A stretch of 64,000 nt of DNA from positions 1-64,000 of the forward strand of contig NZ_JAHLQJ010000017.1 in NCBI RefSeq assembly GCF_018919145.1, given 5' to 3'. Shown here in pieces: positions 44,115 to 53,622 of the stretch. The position numbers and the translations under genes are program-made. Numbering within the stretch: the stretch's first letter is position 1; every line of letters starts with the position of its first letter. The notes beneath the pieces were generated by a model. It was not told where the DNA came from and did not search any database. It worked only from the letters and a program-made list of their open reading frames with translations. The DNA comes from Paenibacillus brevis. Lineage in GTDB: Bacteria; Bacillota; Bacilli; Paenibacillales; Paenibacillaceae.

Positions 44115-45071
44115 ATGCGAACAACACCCGTGACCGCCGGAACGGACAGTGCGCCGAAGGCCAAGCAAGCCTTTTACGAGACGAAGAGGTTTCGGCAGAA
44201 TATTCCGCTGCTCCTCATGCTCGTACCGGGGATCCTGTACTACGTGATATTCCGTTATCTTCCTATGGGCGGACTTGTGATCGCTTTCAAGGATTACAAC
44301 TTCCACGATGGCATCTTATCCAGCCCGTGGGTGGGGCTTAAGTATTTTAAAATATTATTCCAGTCAAGCGCTACGCTGCAGATCATATGGAATACCCTCG
44401 AACTGAGTGTTCTGAATCTGATCTTCGGTTTTCCCGCGCCGATCATTATCGCCATCGCCCTGAACGAGGTTCGAAAAAGATGGCTGAAGCGCTGGATACA
44501 AACGATTATTTATTTGCCCCATTTCCTGTCCTGGGTCATTATAGCGGGGCTGGTTCTCACCTTGTTTTCAATCGATGGCGGTACGGTCAACAAGCTGCTG
44601 GAGCAATGGGGAATGGCGCCGGTGCCTTTTCTGTACCGTATCCAATCCTGGGTTGCAATCTTTATCGGCTCCGGGATGTGGAAAGAAATGGGGTTTGGCG
44701 CTATTATCTATCTCGCCGCCCTTTCGTCCATCGATCCCAGCTTATACGAATCCGCCGCCTTGGACGGCGCGGGCAAGCTAAGACAGATCTGGCACATTAC
44801 GCTGCCGGGCCTCCGTCCTACGATTATTCTTCTTCTGATCCTCGGCATGGGCCGCTTGATGGAAGTAGGGTTCGATCAGGTTTACAATCTGCAGAATCCC
44901 ACAGTCCTGGAGCAGGCCGAAGTCATCAGTACCTATGTGTACAAAGTGGGGCTGCAGAAGGCCCAATTCAGTCTGACCACAGCTATGGGGCTATTCGAGT
45001 CTCTTGTCGGCCTGGTGCTGCTATTGTCCGCGAACGCACTGGCCCGGAAATTCGACCAGGGATTATTCTAG
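44115..45071 (+). CDS. LplB-type sugar ABC transporter permease
   Basis: 318 aa with six membrane segments. NIPLLLMLVPGILYYVIFRYLPMGGLVIAFKDY and the EAA loop ESAALDGAGKLRQIWHITLPGLRPT are typical of LplB/YtePQ-like permeases that import oligosaccharides. ATG 44115 follows AAGAAGG. Its leader and first codons are duplicated in decayed form 4.1 kb upstream. It is the first gene of the importer operon. Confidence 0.93.
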   Translation: MRTTPVTAGTDSAPKAKQAFYETKRFRQNIPLLLMLVPGILYYVIFRYLPMGGLVIAFKDYNFHDGILSSPWVGLKYFKILFQSSATLQIIWNTLELSVLNLIFGFPAPIIIAIALNEVRKRWLKRWIQTIIYLPHFLSWVIIAGLVLTLFSIDGGTVNKLLEQWGMAPVPFLYRIQSWVAIFIGSGMWKEMGFGAIIYLAALSSIDPSLYESAALDGAGKLRQIWHITLPGLRPTIILLLILGMGRLMEVGFDQVYNLQNPTVLEQAEVISTYVYKVGLQKAQFSLTTAMGLFESLVGLVLLLSANALARKFDQGLF

Positions 45072-45083
45072 GGGGGAACTACA

Positions 45084-45956
45084 TTGAGAGAGTCGACTGG
45101 CGGAAAGATTTTTTCGGTTTTCATTCATACGGTTTTAATTATCATCGCACTCACCTGTATTCTGCCTTTTCTTCATCTGATCGCCTTGTCCTTAAGCGAA
45201 GGGCATGCGGTGGATCTGGGACAAGTCTTCTTCTGGCCGGTGGGCCTTGATTTTACGGCTTATGAGTATTTTTTTCAAAATACGCCGGCTTTGCGGGCAT
45301 TTAACAACAGCGTCATCATCACCTTGGGCGGAACGGCGCTTAGCATGCTGACGACGGTTCTGACGGCGTATCCTTTGTCCCGCCGCTATCTATATGCCCG
45401 GAAGCCGTTAACAACAGCCGCGCTGTTCACGATGTTGTTCAGCGGCGGTATGATTCCCACTTATCTGGTGATGAACAATCTGCATTTGACGAATACGTAT
45501 TGGTCCCTATGGTTTGTAGGGCTGATCAGCACTTATAATATGTTGATTATGAAAAGCTTCTTTGAAAACATTCCGGGTGAAGTGACGGAAGCGGCTCAGA
45601 TTGACGGCTGCGGAGAGATGCAACTGCTTCTGCGCGTCATATTGCCTTTATCCCTGCCGATGCTGGCTACATTGACGCTATTCTACGGTGTTGGTTACTG
45701 GAACATGTTCATGAACGTCATTCTTTACATTAATCGGACGGAACTGCAGAATCTCACGGTAGTCGTGCAGAGCATGCTGCAGATTCAGAGCATGGACAAC
45801 ATGATGGCAATGGATATCATGCAGCAGCAGGAGCTGATCTCCGAGAAGCTCAAGGCGGTAGGCGTTATGGTAATGGTGGTGCCGATGCTGGTCGTGTATC
45901 CGTTTTTGCAAAAGTACTTCGTTCAAGGGATTATGCTCGGTTCCATTAAAGGCTAG
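45084..45956 (+). CDS. LplC/YtcP-type sugar ABC transporter permease
   Basis: 290 aa with six membrane segments. The EAA loop TEAAQIDGCGEMQLLLRVILPLSLP and the C terminus QKYFVQGIMLGSIKG are typical. The start is TTG 45084 after GGGGGG, 12 nt downstream of the first permease. The ATPase must come from elsewhere (MsmX type). Confidence 0.92.
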   Translation: MRESTGGKIFSVFIHTVLIIIALTCILPFLHLIALSLSEGHAVDLGQVFFWPVGLDFTAYEYFFQNTPALRAFNNSVIITLGGTALSMLTTVLTAYPLSRRYLYARKPLTTAALFTMLFSGGMIPTYLVMNNLHLTNTYWSLWFVGLISTYNMLIMKSFFENIPGEVTEAAQIDGCGEMQLLLRVILPLSLPMLATLTLFYGVGYWNMFMNVILYINRTELQNLTVVVQSMLQIQSMDNMMAMDIMQQQELISEKLKAVGVMVMVVPMLVVYPFLQKYFVQGIMLGSIKG

Positions 45957-46005
45957 CGGCAACACATCCATTTATTATAGATCATAGATCGAGAGGAGCT
46001 TGCAA

Positions 46006-47643
46006 ATGTTTGAACAAACATCCAAGTGGAACAAAAAGGTCTGGTCATCCGCAGTACTGGCTATCGTGTTGACAGTGGGGGTTGTTGGCTGCAGCCAACC
46101 CAAAGAAGAGACAGGAAGTGTAGAAAAAAAGCCCGTCATTACCGTATCTAACTATGACAGAGGCAATATCCCGGCCGCGGAGGGAAGCGTGGAGGAGAAC
46201 CGCTGGACCAAATGGATTAATGAGCATTCTCCGGTTGAGGCCAAGTTTGTGCCCGTGCTCCGGTCGGAGGCAGTCCAGAAGTTGAATGTGATGTTCGCTT
46301 CGGGCAGTGCGCCGGATATGGTCAATGATTATGATACGGGCTTCCGGGATTCCCTCTACCAGCAGAAGCAGTTGCTTCCTCTGGATGATTACTTGCAGTA
46401 TGCCCCCGAATATGAAAAATTGCTGGAAAAGTATCCTCAATTGCGCGAGGTGGGCACCAAGCCGGACGGCAAGCTTTATGAAATCGGCAAAATTAACGAG
46501 CCCCATCTGCAAAGCGTGGCGTTTATCCGGGTGGATTGGTTGAAAAAGCTGGGCCTGGAGGTGCCGAAGACGACTGATGAGCTGATTACAGTCTTGAAGG
46601 CTTTTGTAGAGCAGGATCCTGACGGCAACGGCAAGAAGGATACGTACGGAACGAATATCAGCTATACCTCCGGCGGCATGGTGGATTCCATGTTCGGCGC
46701 GGGCGGCTGGGCGATCTCGGCTGATGACAAAATCATCCGCAGCTGGGATAATACGCTGGAGGCGACGAAATTCAAGAAGAGATTGTTCGAGGAAGGGCTG
46801 ATCGACCCGGATTACCTGGCCGACACGAACGGCTCCAAGGCAAAGCAGGATTATTTGAACGGCAAGGTGGGCGTTTTCCTGCCTCCGCAAATCAATAACT
46901 GGTTTGAGAGTACGGTCACTGATATCAAGACCATCAGAAGGGTGGTTCCGGAAGCGGAAATTGCCCCGATGATGCAGCCCGAGTCGCCTATGGGACAGTT
47001 TACCCATCACGTGACCAACCCGATTCAGATGACGACCGTGGTTAATGCTGCGGCCAAAGATCCTAAGGCCGTGATGGAATATATCAACTTCATGCTCCAG
47101 CCGGATACGGCGCTCACGCTGAGAAAAGGACTGGAGGGAGAACATTGGAACAAGGGGGCGGACGGTGCGCCCGTTGTGATTGATCCCGACAAGAATACGA
47201 AGGAAGTGGATTGGGCCGCGGACTACACCATGTTCTATTCCCTCCCGCAGAATCCATTTTTGACTTCCTTGTCGGCATTTAATGTGGAGGATCCGGATCA
47301 GAAGGCAGGGCTGGAGATGATGCAGCAAGCGGATCAGTTCTTGCTCAATCCGAACGCCAAATATCCTGCTCTGAGCCACTACGAGCATATGCCGGTATTG
47401 CCAAGCGATCTGGTGGTTATTAATACCAACGTGAGTAAAGAAGTGAGCGACATCATTGTCAAAGGAATCATCGGCGGGTCCAAATATACGGCGGATCAAG
47501 CTATTGCGGATGCTAAAGCGGCCTGGGAGAAGGGCGGCGGCAAGCAGATTGAGGAATACATGAATACGTGGTATCAAGAAAATAAAGATACTGCTTTCCT
47601 AGGCGATGATGTACTAGAGATGGTTCGCTCTCAGCTGAAGTAG
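46006..47643 (+). CDS. Extracellular solute-binding lipoprotein (LplA/YtcQ-like)
   Basis: About 545 aa, the larger size typical of oligosaccharide-binding partners of LplB/LplC. The lipoprotein signal ends VGVVGCSQP. The binding domain includes NVMFASGSAPDMVNDY and FIRVDWLKKLGLEVPKTTDEL. ATG 46006 lies 7 nt after AGGAG. The ligand is probably an arabino- or xylo-oligosaccharide, judging by the adjacent GH43. Confidence 0.92.
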   Translation: MFEQTSKWNKKVWSSAVLAIVLTVGVVGCSQPKEETGSVEKKPVITVSNYDRGNIPAAEGSVEENRWTKWINEHSPVEAKFVPVLRSEAVQKLNVMFASGSAPDMVNDYDTGFRDSLYQQKQLLPLDDYLQYAPEYEKLLEKYPQLREVGTKPDGKLYEIGKINEPHLQSVAFIRVDWLKKLGLEVPKTTDELITVLKAFVEQDPDGNGKKDTYGTNISYTSGGMVDSMFGAGGWAISADDKIIRSWDNTLEATKFKKRLFEEGLIDPDYLADTNGSKAKQDYLNGKVGVFLPPQINNWFESTVTDIKTIRRVVPEAEIAPMMQPESPMGQFTHHVTNPIQMTTVVNAAAKDPKAVMEYINFMLQPDTALTLRKGLEGEHWNKGADGAPVVIDPDKNTKEVDWAADYTMFYSLPQNPFLTSLSAFNVEDPDQKAGLEMMQQADQFLLNPNAKYPALSHYEHMPVLPSDLVVINTNVSKEVSDIIVKGIIGGSKYTADQAIADAKAAWEKGGGKQIEEYMNTWYQENKDTAFLGDDVLEMVRSQLK

Positions 47644-47645
47644 TA

Positions 47646-47813
47646 GTTCAAAAAGTCATCTTTCCATGACGAAGCCATTCATGAAGCGGATTCGACGTCG
47701 AATCTTAAATTCAGCCGGGCCTTCCGTTGCTCACGTAGCCTCCAGCTACGCTGCGCTACTCAGTCCCTAGCTTCATTTAACCTTCTTGGTCCTGAAAACC
47801 CGACCTTTTGAAC
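47646..47813. mobile_element. MITE-like intergenic element
   Basis: Ends form an imperfect terminal inverted repeat, GTTCAAAAAGTC (47646-47657) and GACCTTTTGAAC (47802-47813), 11 of 12 paired. Inside is a perfect 16-bp palindrome GATTCGACGTCGAATC (47689-47704) and a GTAGC...GCTAC hairpin. No protein is encoded. About 168 bp, it looks like a non-autonomous repeat or REP-like element. Confidence 0.55.
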
Positions 47814-47862
47814 ATTTATTTAAAGTAAGCTTGGAAGGAACACCGTAAAAAAAGTAAATAAG

Positions 47863-47900
47863 AACTTGGTCCGGTAGCAGCCGGGCCAAGTTTTGTTTTA
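47863..47900 (+). terminator. Terminator between the importer and its kinase gene
   Basis: AACTTGGTCCGG pairs with CCGGGCCAAGTT and is followed by TTGTTTT. Confidence 0.8.
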
Positions 47901-47998
47901 AAATTACTTTGTAAGGGGTTACAATTGGATTTCATCATCGTTTCGGGGAGGGAGATAGGCTGAATCCGATAAGCTGGCCGGGGAGGATTGCCGGAAAA

Positions 47999-49756
47999 AT
48001 GAAGGGCAGCTTCAAGCTGAAGCTGATTGTACTGCTCTCCTGTATGGTCACAATAGCCTTTGCATTAGCGGGGTGGCTGGTCTCCCGCTTAAATGTCCAA
48101 TTGATGGAGGATGAGATCAGCAAGCAGTTCTCGATTGCCAATGAACAGGCTTTGGCCAGATTGGAGCTCACCTTTCAGGAGGTAAGCCGGGTATCCCAAT
48201 CCATTATACTGAATCCTTCTATAGAAATGTTCGTCACGGAAAGCCTTGATCCCGGAGGGGATCTCTATACTCAATTCAAGAACCGTAAGTACGTGGAGGA
48301 GCAGCTGATCACGCTGCAAGTGGATACGCCGTCGATTCGGTCCATCTTTCTGTTCAATGAAAACGGAGATTTGGCGGTTCTCTCTCAAAATGGGGCATCA
48401 GGAAAACCCGGTCCTGAGGAGATGGCCATGGTAACTGGCAAGCTGGAGTCTCATCGGGGAAATCTGGTCTGGGGACGGGCCAGTCTGCCCAGTGCCGTCG
48501 ATCCCGGCGGACGACGGACGGTGCTGATTGCCGCCAGACGGATGCTCAATGATAAGCTGATTCCGTACGGAACCATGGTAGTGGTCATGGAGGAAAGCTT
48601 GGTATCCAAGGTGCTGAGGGATCTTACGGAGAACGGCAACGGCAAGGTACTGCTGCTGGAGCCTCTGGGTGGACTGCTCTACTCCAATACGAATCAGGAG
48701 GAGACGGAGCAGCTCATGCGCTTGATCGAAGCAGGCGATCCCAAATATTCGAAGATGAGCGGGGTCACCTATTTATTTGTCCGCCATCGCCTGGAACCGG
48801 CAGGCTTCACGCTATACGGAGGGGTCTCTCTGGAGGAGATTCAACGCAAAAACAAGGACATCATTCATATCTTTGTGTTTGCCGGAATTGGTGTCGTGCT
48901 TCTCAGCGCCCTGCTAATTACGCTGTCTACCAGAACCCTGCTGAAGCCTTTGGCCGATCTGATGAGGGGGCTGCGAAAATTGCGCTCAGGGGATTTCTCG
49001 GCGCGGATCAGCGTCCGTTCCGGCGATGAGCTGGGATTTATCGGTGAGAGCTTCAACAGCATGGCGGAGCAGGTAAGCACTCTGATCAACAAAGTGTACC
49101 TGGCCCAGATCAGTCAGCGGGAATCGGAATTAAAAGCGATTCAGGCGCAGTTGAACCCGCATTATCTGCACAACCTGTTCAATGAACTGTACTGGAAGCT
49201 GTATAATGACGATCAGACGGAGGCGGCGCTGCTGGTCAATGCCATTTCGGAGATGTTGAAGTATTCGCTTAAATCCGTCAAGACCGATACGACGCTGGGA
49301 GAAGAATTGCAGCAGATACGGAACTACATTAAAATTCAGACCGAATTGTTTACCGGTGAGGTTGAAACGATCATTCAGGCCGAAGAGGCGTTACTGAATC
49401 TGCGGATGATGAGATGTCTGCTGCTGCCGGTGGTGGAAAATGTTTTTGTGCATGCCTTCCGCAATATGGATGAAGACAGGGTGCTCAGAGTAAAGGCGGC
49501 TATACAGGATGGAGCGCTTCATATCGAGGTGGCTGACAACGGCTGCGGCATGGATGACAGCACTTTATGGGCTTTAAAGGAAGTTGAGGATGTGCTGCCG
49601 GAGAACAACAAAACGGGAATCGGCTTTAAAAGCGTGCTGCGGCGCATTGAGCTGGTGTACGGGGCTCCTTACGGAGTAGAGATTTCCAGCGTCAAGGGAA
49701 AAGGAACGACCGTTCACATCAGGCTTCCTGTTCAGACGATGCCGCAAGAATACTAA
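47999..49756 (+). CDS. YesM-type sensor histidine kinase
   Basis: 585 aa from ATG 47999: an N-terminal membrane helix (LKLIVLLSCMVTIAFALAGWLV), an extracellular region, a second helix near 290-310, HAMP, then AQLNPHYLHNLFNELYWKLY (phospho-His) and HATPase motifs ENVFVHAF, DNGCGMD and GIGFKSVLRRIELVYG. ATG 47999 is 13 nt from GGGGAGG. The frame extends upstream to CTG 47960 (LNPISWPGRIAGKM), which has GGGAGGGAG at a better distance, so a CTG start is possible. Confidence 0.9.
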   Translation: MKGSFKLKLIVLLSCMVTIAFALAGWLVSRLNVQLMEDEISKQFSIANEQALARLELTFQEVSRVSQSIILNPSIEMFVTESLDPGGDLYTQFKNRKYVEEQLITLQVDTPSIRSIFLFNENGDLAVLSQNGASGKPGPEEMAMVTGKLESHRGNLVWGRASLPSAVDPGGRRTVLIAARRMLNDKLIPYGTMVVVMEESLVSKVLRDLTENGNGKVLLLEPLGGLLYSNTNQEETEQLMRLIEAGDPKYSKMSGVTYLFVRHRLEPAGFTLYGGVSLEEIQRKNKDIIHIFVFAGIGVVLLSALLITLSTRTLLKPLADLMRGLRKLRSGDFSARISVRSGDELGFIGESFNSMAEQVSTLINKVYLAQISQRESELKAIQAQLNPHYLHNLFNELYWKLYNDDQTEAALLVNAISEMLKYSLKSVKTDTTLGEELQQIRNYIKIQTELFTGEVETIIQAEEALLNLRMMRCLLLPVVENVFVHAFRNMDEDRVLRVKAAIQDGALHIEVADNGCGMDDSTLWALKEVEDVLPENNKTGIGFKSVLRRIELVYGAPYGVEISSVKGKGTTVHIRLPVQTMPQEY

Positions 49757-49803
49757 GCTTATGCTTCTGAAGCAGTATTGAATGATAAGGAGTCGAGGAA
49801 GCA

Positions 49804-49866
49804 ATGTTCATAAAACTAGGCCTGTGCTTTCGAAGCAAGTTATGCTCGAAGCTTCTCGGGAAGTAA
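49804..49866 (+). CDS. Possible 20-aa basic peptide between kinase and regulator
   Basis: ATG 49804 follows AAGGAG by 11 nt and reads a short Lys/Cys-rich frame (MFIKLGLCFRSKLCSKLLGK) before TAA. It may be a leader peptide or chance. Confidence 0.2.
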   Translation: MFIKLGLCFRSKLCSKLLGK

Positions 49867-49895
49867 CACTTACAAAACTTTGAGGGGGAAACCGA

Positions 49896-51452
49896 GTGAA
49901 AGCCAAGCTGTTTATCGCCGAGGATCAGCCGAATTTTCGCAAAGGATTGCTCAAGCTGGCCGGGAAACGGTCCGCCGAGTGGGTAGTGGCGGGAGAAGCG
50001 GCAAATGGCCGGGCCGCTCTATCCTCGATGGAGCAATGCGTCCCGGACCTGCTGTTAACCGATATCCGCATGCCCCATATGGATGGACTCGAACTAGCCG
50101 AGGAAATCAAGGCTCGCGGCTGGGGGACCAAGATTGTGATCATCACAGGATTTAAGGATTTTGCTTATGCCCAGTCCGCTCTCAAGTTCGGAGTGCTGGA
50201 CTTCATCACGAAGCCCTGCGTGGAAGCGGATATATTGAACATGCTTGACAAGACCTACGTACGGCTGATCGAAGAGAATCAGTCCGGGCGGTTGGTGGAG
50301 GATTGGAAGCGACAGCATGAGGACAGCCAGCTTCGTTCGGCGCTTATGGGCATGTCCTGCAATAATGGAGAAGTGCAGGCTTTGCTTGGACGGATGAAGG
50401 AATGCGAGCTTTACTTTCTTAGCATCCCTGCCTATATTTCCGCAGAAAAGCAATATTCTGCCCAGGATATGCCGCTATTGCAATTTGCTCTTGGCAACAT
50501 TGTCAGAGAGCATTTGCATAAATGGTATGGCGCAGGCTTTCGGCTCTTTTCCTTGAGTTCATCGGAATGGGCTTTATTGGTGGATGGAGAGGAGTCCCGG
50601 CCGGAAATGCCCCCAACCTGGTTGCAGACCCTCACCGATTCGATTCAGCATTATCTGAAGCTGGCGCTTGCCTGCAGCGGACAAGGACGATGCCGCACGG
50701 CGGAGGACCTTCGCCAGGCTTACGAGCGATATTGCAGCGGATCGGGCCGGGAGGCGGCCTCTGAGCGCAGCGCGGACTATGAATCTTTACTTAACCAGAC
50801 GGCGCTTTACGAAAAGGAGAAGGAAATCGTGTCCTGGCTGATGTCGGAAGACAACGGACGCTTGAACAAGGAGCTTCTGGATCAAGTGGCCCGAATCGGC
50901 AATATGCCCCAGCAAACCGCCAAAATTGAAGCCCTGCTCTTGGCCGCAGCCCTTCTTCGGCTGGTGCAGGTACAGTTTCCCGAATGGCGGATGGCCTCAC
51001 GTTCCATCGAGTGGGGCTCCGTCTACAAATGCGAGACGCCCGAAGAGATTACCGAGTGGCTGCAGATGTACATCCGTGAATTTCTGGATTCCCATAATAA
51101 CTGGCTTGCCGGAAAAAAAGACAATCCGGTTAAGCAAGCAATCCGGTTTATCGAAGAAAAGTACATGGAAGAATGCGGATTGGCCGAGGTGGCGGCCCAT
51201 GTTCATCTCAACCCCAGCTACTTCAGCAACCTGTTCAAAAAAGAAACCGGCGAGAGCGTCACTGCTTATATCCAAAACCTGCGCGTGAAGAAAGCAAAGC
51301 TCCTGCTCAAAAGCACGGACATGAAGGTCTTCGAAATTGCTCAAGCCGTCGGCTTCAATGATTCCAATTACTTCACGCATATGTTCAACAAAATAGCCGG
51401 GCTTTCGCCAAAGGAATACCGCAAGCGGACCCCGGCAACCTCTCATGACTGA
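49896..51452 (+). CDS. YesN-type response regulator with AraC domain
   Basis: 518 aa. The receiver has IAEDQPNFRKG, phospho-Asp in LLLTDIRMPHMDGLEL and Lys in DFITKPCVE. The C-terminal AraC domain (about 415-512) includes HVHLNPSYFSNLFKKETGESVTAYI and LSPKEYRKR. The start is GTG 49896 after GAGGGGG. It is the partner of the kinase upstream and probably activates the LplB operon and possibly GH43, whose upstream regions share a leader. Confidence 0.93.
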   Translation: MKAKLFIAEDQPNFRKGLLKLAGKRSAEWVVAGEAANGRAALSSMEQCVPDLLLTDIRMPHMDGLELAEEIKARGWGTKIVIITGFKDFAYAQSALKFGVLDFITKPCVEADILNMLDKTYVRLIEENQSGRLVEDWKRQHEDSQLRSALMGMSCNNGEVQALLGRMKECELYFLSIPAYISAEKQYSAQDMPLLQFALGNIVREHLHKWYGAGFRLFSLSSSEWALLVDGEESRPEMPPTWLQTLTDSIQHYLKLALACSGQGRCRTAEDLRQAYERYCSGSGREAASERSADYESLLNQTALYEKEKEIVSWLMSEDNGRLNKELLDQVARIGNMPQQTAKIEALLLAAALLRLVQVQFPEWRMASRSIEWGSVYKCETPEEITEWLQMYIREFLDSHNNWLAGKKDNPVKQAIRFIEEKYMEECGLAEVAAHVHLNPSYFSNLFKKETGESVTAYIQNLRVKKAKLLLKSTDMKVFEIAQAVGFNDSNYFTHMFNKIAGLSPKEYRKRTPATSHD

Positions 51453-51482
51453 TAAAAATATACCTCATAATTTGAAAATTTA

Positions 51483-51516
51483 AGAAACTATGACAAATTC
51501 ATAGTTTCTTTTTTTG
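51483..51516 (+). terminator. Terminator after the YesN-type regulator
   Basis: AGAAACTATG pairs perfectly with CATAGTTTCT around a 7-nt loop, followed by TTTTTTT. Confidence 0.9.
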
Positions 51517-51776
51517 TCATAATTCCCCGCAAGCCTTTCGTAGAGTAAGATTCCCGACAGATAAGGAGCCCTAATTCCGCTTGTTTTTCTCATAACTATG
51601 TTTATTTAGAAAATTATAGCAGGAATCATGGAGGAATATGTAAAATATATCAAATGTAATCATTTTTTAGATTGTCTTGAGAGATTGACGATCTATGGAA
51701 AGGAGGTCAACGGATAGACTGATAGTTTCTGCTCCTGACCGGGAGCACAATATTAAACTGCGGGGAGGAATAAACA
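51517..51776. other. Upstream region of the chitinase gene
   Basis: No gene is seen. It is AT-rich. The end carries TGCGGGGAGGA, the ribosome binding site for the TTG start. Confidence 0.5.
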
Positions 51777-53336
51777 TTGACTCAGGCAAAAGTATTCCGT
51801 AAAGCAAGTATTTGGCTGCTCGCTATGGCTCTAATTGTTCCGTTATTTTCGTTTTCCGCATTTGTTGACGGCAAGCCTGCCGGAGCTGCGGGAGACCGCA
51901 AGCTGGTTGGCTATTGGCATAATTTTGATAATGGTTCCAGCAATATTCGGTTGAGAGAGGTTTCCCCGGATTTTGACGTCATTCAGGTAGCGTTTGCAGA
52001 GCCAGCAGGAGGATCGACGAGCGGGAGCATGGCATTTCAGCCTTATAACGCTTCCGTAAGCGAGTTTCAGGGCGATATCCGTCAACTGCAAGGGCAAGGC
52101 AAAAAAGTATTGATTTCCATCGGAGGAGCCAACGGAACCATAGAATTATCGTCCGAGCAGGCTCGGCAAAATTTTGTCAGGACGATGAAGGATATTATCG
52201 ATACTTACGGCTTTAACGGCTTGGATATTGATCTGGAAGGAAGCTCATTGTCCTTGAACGGCGGTGACACGGATTTCAGAAACCCGACGACGCCGAAAAT
52301 TGTGAACTTGATCTCTGCGGTGCGGGATATTCTGAACAGCTACGGTTCGGACTTCATGCTGACCATGGCTCCGGAAACGGCATATGTGCAAGGCGGGTAT
52401 GTGGCGTACGGCGGTCCTTGGGGCGCTTATTTGCCGGTGATCTACGCATTGCGCGAGCAACTGGATTATCTGCATGTTCAGCATTACAACTCCGGCCCGA
52501 TGACCGGGCTTGACGGCAAATCCTATGCGCAAGGAACAGCGGATTTTCAAGTGGCCATGGCCGAAATGCTGCTGCAGGGATTTGACGTAGGCGGCAATGC
52601 GAATTATAAATTTCCGGCGCTTCGCCCGGAACAGCTGCTCATCGGCCTTCCGGCCACACAAGCGGCAGCGGGCGGCGGCTATACGACGCCGGATAATGTG
52701 CACAAGGCACTGGATTATCTTATGAAAGGCCAATCGTTCGGAGGCAGCTACACCTTGCGCAATCCGCAAGGCTATCCCGGCTTCAAAGGTCTGATGACCT
52801 GGTCGATCAACTGGGACAAAGTAGCCAATTATGAATTTTCCCGCTCTCATCGGGCTTATCTGGACGGTCTCGGGACGGACCCGGGACCAGAACCTAACCC
52901 AAATCCTGACACGACGCCGCCAACCGTTCCGAGTGAACTTCGCGTGACTGCGACTACACCGAATAGCATCACTTTGGTGTGGAATGCTTCCACAGATAAC
53001 GTGGGCGTTGCCGGATACACCGTCGTCTACGGCACAAGCAGCGTGAACGTCAACACCACCACCGCGACTATCAGCGGCTTGTCTCCGAATACGACGTACA
53101 CGTTTACCGTCACTGCCAAAGACGCCGCCGGCAATGCTTCCGCGGCTGTCTCCGTCCAAGGAAAAACGACAGCCCAGGATAACCCGGGCGAAGCTCAACC
53201 CTGGCAGGCATGGGTTTCCTATAGTGTCAACGACCAGGTGACCTACAACGGCAGCGTCTATACCTGCATCCAGGCGCATACTTCCCTTCCGGGATGGGAG
53301 CCGGCCAATGTGCCTGCTTTGTGGCAGTTGAAGTAG
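51777..53336 (+). CDS. Secreted GH18 chitinase with Fn3 and CBM5/12 domains
   Basis: 519 aa. A signal peptide (ASIWLLAMALIVPLFSFSAFV) is followed by a GH18 barrel (about 40-365). The active-site motif NGLDIDLE places D150, D152 and acid E154; QVAFAEP and GLMTWSINWD complete the barrel. A proline-rich linker, an Fn3 domain (about 378-463) and a C-terminal chitin-binding CBM5/12 (PWQAWVSYSVNDQVTYNGSVY, about 473-519) follow. The start is TTG 51777 after GGGGAGGA. It cleaves chitin outside the cell. Confidence 0.93.
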   Translation: MTQAKVFRKASIWLLAMALIVPLFSFSAFVDGKPAGAAGDRKLVGYWHNFDNGSSNIRLREVSPDFDVIQVAFAEPAGGSTSGSMAFQPYNASVSEFQGDIRQLQGQGKKVLISIGGANGTIELSSEQARQNFVRTMKDIIDTYGFNGLDIDLEGSSLSLNGGDTDFRNPTTPKIVNLISAVRDILNSYGSDFMLTMAPETAYVQGGYVAYGGPWGAYLPVIYALREQLDYLHVQHYNSGPMTGLDGKSYAQGTADFQVAMAEMLLQGFDVGGNANYKFPALRPEQLLIGLPATQAAAGGGYTTPDNVHKALDYLMKGQSFGGSYTLRNPQGYPGFKGLMTWSINWDKVANYEFSRSHRAYLDGLGTDPGPEPNPNPDTTPPTVPSELRVTATTPNSITLVWNASTDNVGVAGYTVVYGTSSVNVNTTTATISGLSPNTTYTFTVTAKDAAGNASAAVSVQGKTTAQDNPGEAQPWQAWVSYSVNDQVTYNGSVYTCIQAHTSLPGWEPANVPALWQLK

Positions 53337-53622
53337 GGATGGGGGAGCGTAGTAATTGATTATGTAGAAAGAGGAGCACGCGTCTTGGTATGAGATGCGG
53401 GCTCCTTGCGGTAGATTCGAATGTTCAAGGTAGCGACACCTCTAATCCAAACGCCGGATTTTATAATTTAGTCGAGGGTGAAAAACGAGGATACATGCAC
53501 TCCGATGATGAACACCTCAGTTGCGGGAAGGTGGCACCAAAGTGAGCTAGACCCGGTGCGTGAATACGTTGTTAGCTGATGCTATAATGGTTATAGTTAC
53601 TTCTCGAAAGGGGTTGTTATAT
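53337..53622. other. Spacer between chitinase and toxin-antitoxin genes
   Basis: It contains a hairpin AGGAGCACGCGTCT...AGATGCGGGCTCCT (about 53373-53406) without a T-run, perhaps a weak terminator. TATAAT (53583-53588) may be the -10 of the toxin-antitoxin promoter; no clear -35 is seen. Confidence 0.45.

Noticed and set aside
44387..45250. 287-codon plus-strand frame
   Set aside because: Overlaps both LplB and LplC permease genes in another frame; Arg/Gly/His-rich shadow.
46045..47577. 510-codon open frame on the minus strand
   Set aside because: It lies wholly antisense to the solute-binding gene, which has a lipobox, a ribosome binding site and a recognisable domain. The antisense translation shows no domain.
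52245..53279. 344-codon minus-strand frame
   Set aside because: Antisense to the GH18 chitinase with intact catalytic motif; composition (His/Arg/Gln-rich) is that of a shadow frame.
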